64,000 nt of DNA, taken from assembly GCF_900105055.1 (NCBI RefSeq), contig NZ_FNTA01000003.1, positions 186,001-250,000 of the forward strand. Reading direction: 5' to 3'. The position numbers and the translations under genes were made by a program. The DNA is from Amycolatopsis lurida. GTDB lineage: Bacteria; Actinomycetota; Actinomycetes; Mycobacteriales; Pseudonocardiaceae. Below are positions 19,096 through 27,998 of this stretch, one piece after another. Position 1 is the stretch's first letter, and each line of letters starts with the position of its first letter. Under the pieces are notes generated by a model. It was not told where the DNA came from. It saw only the letters and a list, made by a program, of their open reading frames with translations, and made no database searches.

Positions 19096-21706
19096 GGATC
19101 AACTCCGCGGTCCGGGCGGTGCGCACCGAGCGCATCGCGATCCAGCCCGCCAGCGCCACGACGAGCACACCGACGGCGAGCACGGTCAGGGCGAGCGGGG
19201 TCGGGTCGGGCAGCGCGGACTGCGGCGGGAGGAACGTCGCCGGATCGAACCGCGGCACCGAAAGCCCCGCGACCGAGACACCGCATACGACACCGATGAC
19301 CACGGCGAGCCCGCTCAGGGTCCCCAGTTCCATCAGATGACTCGCCAGCAGGGCACGCGGCCGCATACCCATCCGCAGCACCAGAGCGCCGGCCAGCGCG
19401 TTCTGGCGCCGTCGGACCTCGACCGCGACCAGCAGCGACAGCACTGCCACCACGCCGAGCACGGCCCCGAGCAGGGCCATGAACGAGAACGTCCACGACA
19501 CCACGTAGAACGGGAGCGCGTCGAGCGCGGACTCACGGGTGACGCGGTTGACCGCCGTCACCACCCCCACGGAGGCCAGCGCTTCAGTCACCTGCGTCAT
19601 CGACGAGCTGGAGAGCACGCTCCACTTGGGCACGGTGCGCAACTGCGCCTCGGTGAGCGATTCCCGCGAGATCACGTAACCGGCCTTGGTGCCGATGATC
19701 GGGAACATCGGCAGTTCGCCGATCGCCTCGGCATCGGCGAGACCGGCGGGCAGCGTGGTCTTCTGGGCGGCGTCGTGTCCGATCCGGATGGCCGGGACAC
19801 CGGCGCCCTGACCCGACAGACCGCTCAGCAGCCGGTCGACCTCGGCGCCGTCGAGCGGACCGAGCGTGGCGGCCTGCCTGAAGGTTCGCGGGTCCACGAC
19901 CAGCACGACATTGCCGGTGCCGGTCAGCTCGCCGACGATCGTGGTGCTGCCGCTGACCGAGGCGGGCAGCGTGACCTTCCCGGTGCCGACGACGCTTTCG
20001 GTGTCGACCCTGGTCTCGGCCCCGACGAAGATGGCGGACTTCGTCTGCAGGGCCTCTTCCTGACCGCGCGCGATACCGATGCCGGTGGCCAGGGTCCCGA
20101 TGGCGAGCGTGCCGATCACGAGTACACCGGTGACCGGTGCGCGGGCGCTGGCGAGCCGCCGGATCGCCAGCTGCAACGCGGGCCGGGACCACAGCCGGGC
20201 GCGATGCGACGCGTGCAGGGCGAGCCAGGCCAGTCGTGCGGCGACGAGCCCGACCGTGAGCACGACGAACACCGGATACGTGAGGGCGAGCGGGTCGACC
20301 TGGGGGAGCGGATTGCCGATCCGCGAACCCTTGCTGTAGTCGACGAGCCGGTTCCAGCCGAGCAGGGCGACACCTGCGGTGAGCAGTTCCCACGGGAAGA
20401 AGGCCAGGAACTTCACCTTCTTGCGCCCTCCGGAGCGGACGCGCCCGAGCTCGAACTCCCGATGGGTCCGGACGGAGATCACCCCGGCGAGCAGCGCGAG
20501 GGAGATGAGCAGGATCGCGGCCGCGACCAGCGATCCCCAGAACGTCGCGCCGTCGTCCAGTTCACCTGGTGGTCCGTAAAGCCCGAGCAACAACCGGGCG
20601 AGCACAGCGCCCGCCGCGCCACCGGCGACGATCGGAAGCCCGAGTTCGGCGACCGCGAGCAGCCCCAGCGCCCCGGGGCCGCTGCCCCGCGCGGACAGCA
20701 GTCTCAGCTGCGGGTGCCGCCGCTGGTACCACTGCAACGCGACGGTGCCGATCCCCGCGCAGCCGACGAGAATGCTGATGGCCGCGAGCGGCAGGATCGA
20801 GATCAGGACGTTCGATTCCGCCTGCTTGCTGATCTCGACCGAGCGCTCGAACGGCAGCGACCCGACGATCGCGTCACCGAGGCCGCGGGAGCCCAGATCC
20901 GCCTTGACCGCGGCGATGAGGGCCTTCGAACGTTCCTGCAGGTCTTCGGCTTCGCTCACCGTCTTGGGCGGAGCCTCGTAGAACGACATGTGCAGCGTCT
21001 TGATCGTCGGGATGCCCAGCGCGCGGACGGTGTCGTCGAAGGTCTTGCCGTCGTGGGCGAACATGACCGAGTCGAGCGGATCGTTGGCGAGCCTGCTGAC
21101 GACGGCGTTCCGCTGCTGCGAGCACCACCAGCGCGGCGCCGGGTCGGGAAGGTCGCGGTACAGCCCGGTCACCGGAGGAATCGGGGTGCCCTTGATGCTC
21201 GGAGTGGCCCCTACCTTGATGTTCTCCGCTCCGGCGACGACGGTGCCGAGCAGGAAACCGGCGCCCGCGGATCCGCTCGCCACGTCGAGATGGCCCTGCG
21301 TGGCCTGGTCACGATGGGCGAGAACGACCTTGTAGTTGGGGTCACCGTTGAACTCGGTGCCGAAGAGGTACGGCGTGTAGCGGGAGGTGACCGGCGCGGA
21401 GAAGCCGTGCGCCGGGGCGTTCCGGCGGACCGAGTCGACGACCTGCGGAGCCACCGCTGCGGGCACGTTGTCCTTGCTGAAAACCGGCCCGTAATAGTCC
21501 GGGCACACCATGCCGGACTGATACGTCACGGCCGCGCCACCCGCGGCCGAGGCCTGCAGGACGGCCGCGGTTCCGAGGAAACACGCCAGCAAGGTGGTCA
21601 CCGCGGCGATGATCAACGTCAGGGGACTGGTCAGTGCCGCCTTCGGAGCCGCTCGCCACGGCATTGTCACCCTGGGCCCGCCGGGAGCCCCCCACCTCAC
21701 CCGCAT
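19088..21706 (-). CDS. FtsX-like ABC transporter permease
   Basis: A large permease (872 residues from ATG 21706; an internal ATG at 21664 with AGGGTG before it is an equally good start). The N-terminal helix (LTLIIAAVTTLLACFLG) is followed by a long extracytoplasmic domain of about 250 residues, a four-helix block (about 300-420), further helices, a second external domain, and a C-terminal FtsX block of about four helices (from VSWTFSFMALLGAVLGVVAV). This is the duplicated FtsX layout seen in actinomycete permeases of about 850 residues. It is the membrane partner of the two ATPases downstream. It is preceded, on the same strand, by an AfsR-like regulator 105 bases away. Confidence 0.85.
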   Translation of the reverse strand: MRVRWGAPGGPRVTMPWRAAPKAALTSPLTLIIAAVTTLLACFLGTAAVLQASAAGGAAVTYQSGMVCPDYYGPVFSKDNVPAAVAPQVVDSVRRNAPAHGFSAPVTSRYTPYLFGTEFNGDPNYKVVLAHRDQATQGHLDVASGSAGAGFLLGTVVAGAENIKVGATPSIKGTPIPPVTGLYRDLPDPAPRWWCSQQRNAVVSRLANDPLDSVMFAHDGKTFDDTVRALGIPTIKTLHMSFYEAPPKTVSEAEDLQERSKALIAAVKADLGSRGLGDAIVGSLPFERSVEISKQAESNVLISILPLAAISILVGCAGIGTVALQWYQRRHPQLRLLSARGSGPGALGLLAVAELGLPIVAGGAAGAVLARLLLGLYGPPGELDDGATFWGSLVAAAILLISLALLAGVISVRTHREFELGRVRSGGRKKVKFLAFFPWELLTAGVALLGWNRLVDYSKGSRIGNPLPQVDPLALTYPVFVVLTVGLVAARLAWLALHASHRARLWSRPALQLAIRRLASARAPVTGVLVIGTLAIGTLATGIGIARGQEEALQTKSAIFVGAETRVDTESVVGTGKVTLPASVSGSTTIVGELTGTGNVVLVVDPRTFRQAATLGPLDGAEVDRLLSGLSGQGAGVPAIRIGHDAAQKTTLPAGLADAEAIGELPMFPIIGTKAGYVISRESLTEAQLRTVPKWSVLSSSSMTQVTEALASVGVVTAVNRVTRESALDALPFYVVSWTFSFMALLGAVLGVVAVLSLLVAVEVRRRQNALAGALVLRMGMRPRALLASHLMELGTLSGLAVVIGVVCGVSVAGLSVPRFDPATFLPPQSALPDPTPLALTVLAVGVLVVALAGWIAMRSVRTARTAELIRA

Positions 21707-21811
21707 GGATACGCACGCTACCGGTCACGACGCTCGGACGACAGGAAGAAATCACTGTTTGTTGCTGACGTGAAGTAAGGCCTGGTCCATTGTGGTGATA
21801 CGGGTACGTGA

Positions 21812-24800
21812 TCACTGACTGTCCGTCACCAATCGATCGATCGGCGTCACCTCACCCGCCTGACTCTCCGCCGAGAATGCGGTTTCTCCGATCGCCGCGA
21901 CGATCATGTCGGTGATCCTGTCGACGTCGACGCGTTCGGCTTTCGGCAGGGGAGCGCCCACCGAGCGCCGCGAGGCCGCGGCGGCGCCGAGCAGCCGCGC
22001 GGCCAGGTGATACGAGCCGTCGGCCGCCTCCGCGCCGGCCAGGCCTTCGAGGCCGAGGGCGATCGCGCGGGGATCCTCGCTGTGCCGGGCGATCGCGAGA
22101 CCGTCCAGGTGGAGCCGCTTCGCCGCCACGGCGTCTCCGCGTTGCTCGGCGATGAACCCGAGCTCCGCCAGGATCAGCGTGCTGCCCGCTTCGGACTCCA
22201 CCCGGCGATGCCAGTCCAATATGGACAGCAGCCGCTGCTCCGCCTCTTCGAATAGCCCCTGCCGTCGGGCGCCGAGTGCGAGCCCTGTCTCGGCGTAGAC
22301 CTCACCGGGTTTGAAACTGTGCTCCACGGCCAGCGTCCTGGCCCGTTCGTGGAACTCCTTCGCTTCTTCGAAGTCACCTGTGAGCAGCGCGGTCCGGCCC
22401 AGCCACGACAGTTTGTAGGAAACCTCCGGCCACAGCTCCAATTCCTCCGCGCGGCGAAGGCTTTCCCGATGGACGCGGGCGGCGTGGTCGTAGTCCCCGG
22501 CGATCGAAGCCAGCATGCCGATGACGAACGAGGCCTGCAACCAGCCCCAGCGTTCGCCGAGCCCGTCGAAGACGGCGGCGCTCTGCGCGGCGATGCGGCC
22601 GCCTCCGGTGAGGTCGCCCCCGGCGATCAGGTGGGCAGCCCTGTCGCTCAGCGCGGCGGCGGCGCTCCAGTCGTCACCTAGGTCGCGGGCGGTATCCAAC
22701 GCGCCGAGGGTGAGCTTCTCCGCCCGGCACAGGTCGCCGACCGTGGACCACGCGTAGCCGAGGAACCACAATGTTCGCGCCCGCACGAGGGGATCGGTGA
22801 TGCCCCATACGGTCTCTTCCGCCGCGCCTTCCGTGGCGGTGCCGTCGAGCACGGCGATCCCGGTTCGCCAGCCGAGCGCCTGCGCGTACTCGTCTCCGGT
22901 GGCGGCCTCGGTGCCGAGCACGAGATCCAGCGAGCGCTTGGCCTCGGTGAGCCGTCCGCGGAGGAACCAGAACCAGGCCGTCGCGTTCACCAGCCGCAAC
23001 GCGAGCCGATGTTCTCCTTGCCGCAGCAGTGTTTCCAGCGCGCGCCGGATGTTGGCTCCTTCGGCGTCCAACCTGTCGAGCCAGCGCCGCTGCTCTCTCC
23101 CGCGCAGGCCCGTGTCCCCGCGTTCGGCCAGCTCGACGTGGAAACGGGCGTGCCGCAAGTACAGGTCGTCGAGTTCACCCGTCTGCTCGGCGTGGTCCAA
23201 GGCGAATGCCGATACGGACTCCAGCAGCCGGAACCGCGGTGCCCCCGACGTGCCAGGCCTGCTGACCACCAGCGACCTGTCGACGAGCCGCGACACGAGG
23301 TCCAGCACATCGCCGGCGGCGATCTCGCCGCCGGCGCAGACCGACTCCGCCGCGTCGAGCCCGCAGCCCTCGGCGTGGACGGCGAGCCTGCGCAGCACGA
23401 TCTGTTCGGGCTCGCTCAACAGGCTCCAGCTCCAGTCGATCATCGCTCGGAGCGTCTGCTGGCGACGCGGCCCGCCTCGCCTGCCCGAGGACAGCAGGGC
23501 GAAGCGGTCGTCGAGGCGGGCGAAGAGTTCGTGCACACCCAGTGTCCGGACCCGGGTGGCGGCGAGTTCGAGCGCCAGCGGGATACCGTCGAGAGTGCGG
23601 CAGATCCGGGCGACCACGGCCGCGTTCTCCGCGTCGAGCGCGAACCCCGGCGCGGCCGCCGCGGCGCGGGCGGCGAACAGCCGGACGGCGCTCGACTCCC
23701 GCACGGCGGCGAAATCCGGCAGCTCGGGCAGCTCCAGCGGCGGCACCGCCCAGACGTTCTCTCCAGGCAACCCGAGCGGCTCCTGGCTGGTGGCGAGGAC
23801 GCGGAGCCGGGGCGCCGTCGCGAGCAGCCTTTCCACCAGCGCGGCGACCGGTTCGACGATCTGTTCGCAGTTGTCCAGTACGAGCAGGATCTCCTTGTCC
23901 CGCAAGGCATCGGCCAGCGACTGGGTCAGCGTTCCGGTCGACGTCGCGTCCTCCCGGAGATCCAGTACGGCCGCCAGGACGACGGCGACGAGATCCTCGG
24001 GCGGGCACGTCGGGCACTCGACGTTGTCCAGACCCGCGAGCTCGACGAGCCAGGTGCCATCGCCCATCTGAAGCTTCGACGCGGCCTCGATGGCGAGCCT
24101 GGTCTTGCCCACACCGCCGGGCCCGGTCAGGGTGACCAGCCGCGCGTCGGTGACGAGCGCCACGACCTCCTTGACCGCTGTCGTGCGGCCGATCAGTTCG
24201 GTCAACGCCTCCGGCAGATTCCCGCGCACCGGCCGGGCGGCCCGGACCGGCTCGAGATCCGGACTGCGGGTGAGGATCGCCTGGTGCAACGCCGCGAGCT
24301 CCGGGCCCGGTTCGAGACCGGATTCGTCACGCAGGCGGACACGCAGTTCGGCGTAGGCTTCGAGAGCTTCGCTGTGCCGTCCGGCCGCGTACAGGGCACG
24401 CATCAGCAGGCCGCGGAGCCGTTCCCGGAGCGGATGGCGCGAGACGAGCCCGGCCAGCTCCCCGGTGAGGACGCCGTGTTCGCCGAGCGCCAGCCGGGCT
24501 TCTGCTCGCTCCTCCTCGGCGAGCAGCCTTTCCTCCTCCAGCCGCTGAGCGGCGGCGACGGCGAACGGCTCGTCCTCGAATCCGGCGTACGCGGGCCCTC
24601 GCCACAACGCCAGCGCATCCGCCAGCAAAGCGGCACGGGCGCGCGGGTCGACGGCGTCACGGGCACGGGCGGTGAGCGCGCGGAACCGATGGACGTCCAG
24701 GTCGCCCGGCTCGACGGCGAGGACATACCCGGCCGGCTGGTGCGTCACGAGTTCCCGCGCGCCGGGCTCGGCGCGCTCCAGCGCGCGACGCAGCTGGGAG

Positions 24801-25000
24801 ACCTTCGTCTGCAGGGTGTTGCCCGGATTGCCCGGCGGATGCTCGCCCCACAGGTCGTCGGTCAACGACGACACCGACGCCGCCCTGCCGTCGCGGCTGA
24901 GCAGCCCCGCGAGCAGGAGGCGGACCTTCGCCTCGGGTACGACGACGGGCTCGCCCGCGGTCGTCCACACGGCGAGTGGTCCCAGCACTCCGAATCGCAC
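21812..25000 (-). CDS. AfsR/SARP-type transcriptional regulator with NB-ARC and TPR domains
   Basis: A regulator of about 1,062 residues. The N-terminal OmpR-like winged helix (FGVLGPL, then LLAGLLSRDG and LQTKVSQLRRAL) and the bacterial transcriptional activation domain (about 100-250) mark the SARP class. An AAA/NB-ARC ATPase follows, with Walker A GPGGVGKTRLA near residue 285 and Walker B LLVLDNCE. The C-terminal half is TPR-like helical repeats. The GTG at 25000 (VRFGVLGPL) matches the family start; GTG 25024 is also possible. SARP/AfsR proteins activate secondary-metabolite or transport genes. The FtsX-ABC operon just downstream is the most likely target, by position only. Confidence 0.85.
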   Translation of the reverse strand: MRFGVLGPLAVWTTAGEPVVVPEAKVRLLLAGLLSRDGRAASVSSLTDDLWGEHPPGNPGNTLQTKVSQLRRALERAEPGARELVTHQPAGYVLAVEPGDLDVHRFRALTARARDAVDPRARAALLADALALWRGPAYAGFEDEPFAVAAAQRLEEERLLAEEERAEARLALGEHGVLTGELAGLVSRHPLRERLRGLLMRALYAAGRHSEALEAYAELRVRLRDESGLEPGPELAALHQAILTRSPDLEPVRAARPVRGNLPEALTELIGRTTAVKEVVALVTDARLVTLTGPGGVGKTRLAIEAASKLQMGDGTWLVELAGLDNVECPTCPPEDLVAVVLAAVLDLREDATSTGTLTQSLADALRDKEILLVLDNCEQIVEPVAALVERLLATAPRLRVLATSQEPLGLPGENVWAVPPLELPELPDFAAVRESSAVRLFAARAAAAAPGFALDAENAAVVARICRTLDGIPLALELAATRVRTLGVHELFARLDDRFALLSSGRRGGPRRQQTLRAMIDWSWSLLSEPEQIVLRRLAVHAEGCGLDAAESVCAGGEIAAGDVLDLVSRLVDRSLVVSRPGTSGAPRFRLLESVSAFALDHAEQTGELDDLYLRHARFHVELAERGDTGLRGREQRRWLDRLDAEGANIRRALETLLRQGEHRLALRLVNATAWFWFLRGRLTEAKRSLDLVLGTEAATGDEYAQALGWRTGIAVLDGTATEGAAEETVWGITDPLVRARTLWFLGYAWSTVGDLCRAEKLTLGALDTARDLGDDWSAAAALSDRAAHLIAGGDLTGGGRIAAQSAAVFDGLGERWGWLQASFVIGMLASIAGDYDHAARVHRESLRRAEELELWPEVSYKLSWLGRTALLTGDFEEAKEFHERARTLAVEHSFKPGEVYAETGLALGARRQGLFEEAEQRLLSILDWHRRVESEAGSTLILAELGFIAEQRGDAVAAKRLHLDGLAIARHSEDPRAIALGLEGLAGAEAADGSYHLAARLLGAAAASRRSVGAPLPKAERVDVDRITDMIVAAIGETAFSAESQAGEVTPIDRLVTDSQ

Positions 25001-25095
25001 GAAACCGACGTTAGCGCGGACCACCGACAGGATCGTGCGCGAGGCCGTGCGCGGACCCGCAGCGATCCGTGCGCGGCCCGCGTCACGGTGGTCCC

Positions 25096-25971
25096 ATGAG
25101 CGAACACGGCAAGACCCCGGTGACGGTACTGGGGCTGGGCGCGATGGGAACCGCGCTCACAGAGGCACTACTGGCCGCGGGCCATCCGGTCACGGTGTGG
25201 AACAGGACCGCGGGCCGCGCCGAAGCGGTGGCGGCGAAGGGAGCTTCGGTCGCTTCGACCGTCTCGGAGGCCCTCGCGGCGAACCAGATCGTGATCGCCT
25301 GCCTGCTCGACTACGACTCGGTGCACGAGGTCCTCGACCCGGTGGCCGCCGAGCTCGCGGGCCGGCAGCTGATCAACCTGACCAACGGCACCCCCGGCCA
25401 AGCGCGCGAAATGGGTGCTTGGGCCGAAGAACTGGGCGCGGAGTACCTGGACGGCGGGATCATGGCCGTCCCGCCGATGATCGGCACCCCGGCGGCGTTC
25501 ATCTTCTACAGCGGCTCGGGCACGGTCTTCGGCCGGGCACGCACCGCGCTCGACACCTTCGGCGGCGCCAACTACCTCGGCGCGGACCCGGGGCTGGCAC
25601 CGCTGCACGACATCGCGCTGCTCAGCGGGATGTACGGGTACTTCATCGGCGTCATCCAGGCGTACGCGCTCGTCGGCTCGGCCGGGGTCAAGGCGCGGGA
25701 ATTCGCGCCGCTGCTCCGAGCGTGGATCGACGCGATGAGCGGCTTCCTGGAGCGCTCCGCCGAGCAGATCGACGACGGCGACTACGTGACCGACGTCGTG
25801 TCGAACATCGGGATGCAGGCGGCCGCCTACCCGAATCTGGCGCAGGCGGCCAAGGACCAGGGCATCAGCGCCGAGTTGCTCACGCCGCTCCAGTCGCTGA
25901 TGGACCGGCGAGTCGCCGACGGCCGCAGCGCCGAAGACCTGATCGGCGTCATCGAACTCCTCAAAAAGTAA
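25096..25971 (+). CDS. Imine reductase-like NADPH oxidoreductase, copy 1
   Basis: A 291-residue protein of the beta-hydroxyacid dehydrogenase/imine reductase type. The Rossmann motif GLGAMGTAL is near residue 13, and VTVWNRTAGRAE supplies the Arg/Thr typical of NADPH-preferring imine reductases. The GTP(G/K) loop TNGTPGQARE and the interdomain helix ALLSGMYGYF follow; the latter keeps a Tyr where the Amycolatopsis orientalis imine reductase has one. ATG 25096 is chosen over an upstream codon because MSEHGK begins the alignable part. It is divergent from the AfsR-like gene with only a short gap. Reaction inferred: reduction of cyclic imines or iminium ions; natural substrate unknown. Confidence 0.82.
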   Translation: MSEHGKTPVTVLGLGAMGTALTEALLAAGHPVTVWNRTAGRAEAVAAKGASVASTVSEALAANQIVIACLLDYDSVHEVLDPVAAELAGRQLINLTNGTPGQAREMGAWAEELGAEYLDGGIMAVPPMIGTPAAFIFYSGSGTVFGRARTALDTFGGANYLGADPGLAPLHDIALLSGMYGYFIGVIQAYALVGSAGVKAREFAPLLRAWIDAMSGFLERSAEQIDDGDYVTDVVSNIGMQAAAYPNLAQAAKDQGISAELLTPLQSLMDRRVADGRSAEDLIGVIELLKK

Positions 25972-25982
25972 AGGAAAACACA

Positions 25983-26843
25983 ATGATCACACTGATCGGG
26001 CTCGGCCCGATGGGACAGGCCATGGTCCGGGTGCTCCTGGAGAACGGCCACGGAGTGACCGTCTGGAACCGCACCGCCGCCCGTGCGGACGACGTCGTCG
26101 CCGCGGGTGCGGTGCGCGCCGCGACCCCCGCGGACGCGGTTGCGGCGTCGGATCTGGTGCTGCTGAGCCTCACCGACTACGCCGCGATGTACGACATCCT
26201 TGGCAAGGCCGAGGATGCCTTGGCGGGCAAGGTGATCGTCAACCTCAGCTCGGACACCCCGGAGAAGACCCGCGAAGCCGCGGACTGGGTCAAGGCCAGG
26301 GGCGGGCAGTTCATCGCCGGTGGCGTGATGGTGCCCGCCGAACTGGTGGGCAAGGACGAGGCGTACGTCTTCTACAGCGGCCCGGCCGACGTCTTCGAGA
26401 AGCACCGCGAAACCCTGGCGCTGATCGGGCGACCGGACTTCCTCGGTGAGGACGTCCGGCTGGCGCAGCTGTTCTACCAGGCGCAGCTGGACATCTTCCT
26501 GACCTCGCTTTCGGTGTTCCTGCACGCGAGCGCGCTGGTCCGCTCGGCAGGCGTGCCCGCGCAGAAGTTCCTTCCGTACGCCAAGGACAACTTCACGATG
26601 ATGGATTTCTACCTGGACGCCGCGGTCGAACAGATCGAGAACGGCGAGCACCCCGGCGACGACGCCAACGTGACCATGATGGGCGCGACGGCCGACCACA
26701 TCGTCCAGGCGAGCCGGGACGCCGGGGTCGACTTGGCCTTGCCCGAGGCGGTCAAGTCGCACTACGACCGGGCGATCGCCGCCGGCCACGGGCGTAGCTC
26801 GTGGACGAGCCTCTTCGAGATCATCAAGGCGGACCGCAAGTAA
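25983..26843 (+). CDS. Imine reductase-like NADPH oxidoreductase, copy 2
   Basis: A 286-residue relative of the previous gene, 11 bases downstream, so the two form an operon. The dinucleotide loop is GLGPMGQAM, then VTVWNRTAARAD. SSDTPEKTRE corresponds to the cofactor loop, and the C-terminal helical domain ends in FGRSS-like AGHGRSSWTSLFEI, typical of imine reductases. The interdomain helix reads FYQAQLDIFLTSL, so the Tyr kept in copy 1 is replaced here. The two enzymes may differ in stereochemistry or substrate. The start ATG 25983 follows AAAGGAAAACAC. Confidence 0.8.
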   Translation: MITLIGLGPMGQAMVRVLLENGHGVTVWNRTAARADDVVAAGAVRAATPADAVAASDLVLLSLTDYAAMYDILGKAEDALAGKVIVNLSSDTPEKTREAADWVKARGGQFIAGGVMVPAELVGKDEAYVFYSGPADVFEKHRETLALIGRPDFLGEDVRLAQLFYQAQLDIFLTSLSVFLHASALVRSAGVPAQKFLPYAKDNFTMMDFYLDAAVEQIENGEHPGDDANVTMMGATADHIVQASRDAGVDLALPEAVKSHYDRAIAAGHGRSSWTSLFEIIKADRK

Positions 26844-26853
26844 GCGCCCGTGG

Positions 26854-26899
26854 CTCGTGAGTGGTTGGGACGGTTCTAACCGTCCTTACCACTCACGAG
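26854..26899. terminator. Palindrome, family A, between convergent genes
   Basis: A 46-base palindrome: the left arm begins CTCGTGAGTGGTTGGG and ends ACGGTT, the centre is CT, and the right arm is the near-perfect complement. It starts 11 bases after the second imine reductase stop, with the LysR gene approaching from the right. Third copy of the family in the window. Confidence 0.78.
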
Positions 26900-27034
26900 A
26901 CTTGACCGGCGCCCGACCAACGGCAGTAGGTACTCGGCAGGTGTGAAGGTCGAGTTTCTCGGCTGAGCCGAGGGAAGCCTATGGGGCTAACGTGGCCTTC
27001 ACGGACCGGCCCGCGGCCAATCTCACCCAGGGAG

Positions 27035-27919
27035 CTAGCGGTCCGTTTCGCTCACGACGCCCAGAATCTCCAGGAAGGCCTTCGCCGCCGGAGTGCTCGT
27101 GAAGCGGTTCCAGACGAGGTGCTCGATCCGCGCGGGCGCGTCCCGCACCGGCACGGTGACCACGTCGGTCAGGTTCGGCACGAATTTCGACGGCAGCAGC
27201 GCCACCCCCAATCCCTGATGGATCAGCCGCGCCATGAAGTCGGCGGCCGTCACCTCGAAGGCGACCTCCCGGGTCACTCCCGCCGCGGCGAAGGCCTGAT
27301 CCGTCTGGGCGCGTCCCGCGGATCCGGCGGGGAAGTCGACGAACACCTCCGACGAGAGCCGCTTCAAGTCCACTTCGGACTCGACGGCGAGAGGGTGCCC
27401 GGGAGCCACCACGGCGATCAGATCGTCGCGGCCCAGTTCGCAGGTGGCCACGCCGTCCGGCCGGTCGGTCACCGGGAGGCCGAGGAACGCGACCTCGATC
27501 GCACCGTCCTTGATCTGCTCCACCAGCTGCCCGCTCGCCCCGACCCGCAGCCCGATCCGGACGTGCGGATACCGGCCGCGGAAGGTCTGCAGGGCGGCCG
27601 GGACGTCGACCGCCGCGACGGTCGGGATGACGCCGACGGTGAGCCGCCCGCGGATCTCGCCGACGGCCGCCGCGACCTCCGATCCGGCCCGCTCGGCGGC
27701 CTCGAGGCATTGCCGGGCGGCGGGCAGGAACGCCTCGCCGGCGGTGGTGAGCCGCACCCGGCGGCTTGTGCGCTCGAACAGCCGCGCGCCGAGTTCCCGT
27801 TCCAGCCGCGCGATCTGGTGGCTCAGCGCCGATTGCACGACGAGACACCGTTGCGCGGCACGCGTGAAACTGTTCGTCTCCGCCACGGCCACGACGTACC
27901 GCATCTGCTGAAGCTCCAT
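27035..27919 (-). CDS. LysR family transcriptional regulator
   Basis: A 294-residue LysR-type regulator. The N-terminal winged helix is complete (MELQQMRYVVAVAETNSF, AAQRCLVVQSALSHQIARLE, GARLFERTSRRVRLT), followed by a linker helix and the periplasmic-binding-like effector domain (about 90-290). ATG 27919 is the standard family start; an upstream codon at 27937 is not needed. It is divergent from an EamA exporter with an ATC-N9-GAT inverted repeat between them, the usual arrangement for a LysR protein that controls its neighbour and itself. The effector is unknown. Confidence 0.92.
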   Translation of the reverse strand: MELQQMRYVVAVAETNSFTRAAQRCLVVQSALSHQIARLERELGARLFERTSRRVRLTTAGEAFLPAARQCLEAAERAGSEVAAAVGEIRGRLTVGVIPTVAAVDVPAALQTFRGRYPHVRIGLRVGASGQLVEQIKDGAIEVAFLGLPVTDRPDGVATCELGRDDLIAVVAPGHPLAVESEVDLKRLSSEVFVDFPAGSAGRAQTDQAFAAAGVTREVAFEVTAADFMARLIHQGLGVALLPSKFVPNLTDVVTVPVRDAPARIEHLVWNRFTSTPAAKAFLEILGVVSETDR

Positions 27920-27920
27920 G

Positions 27921-27945
27921 GATCCATCTTGAACCACGATGGATC
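27921..27945. promoter_or_regulatory. Probable LysR operator (ATC-N9-GAT)
   Basis: A perfect 8-base inverted repeat, GATCCATC and GATGGATC, separated by nine bases. It contains the T-N11-A pattern in the ATC-N9-GAT form used by LysR proteins. It lies two bases upstream of the LysR start and 54 bases before the divergent EamA gene, so binding could control both. Confidence 0.65.
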
Positions 27946-27998
27946 AAGTGACAAACATGTGTTGGACTCATCGATCGTCGAGGTCGAAGCTAGAAAGC

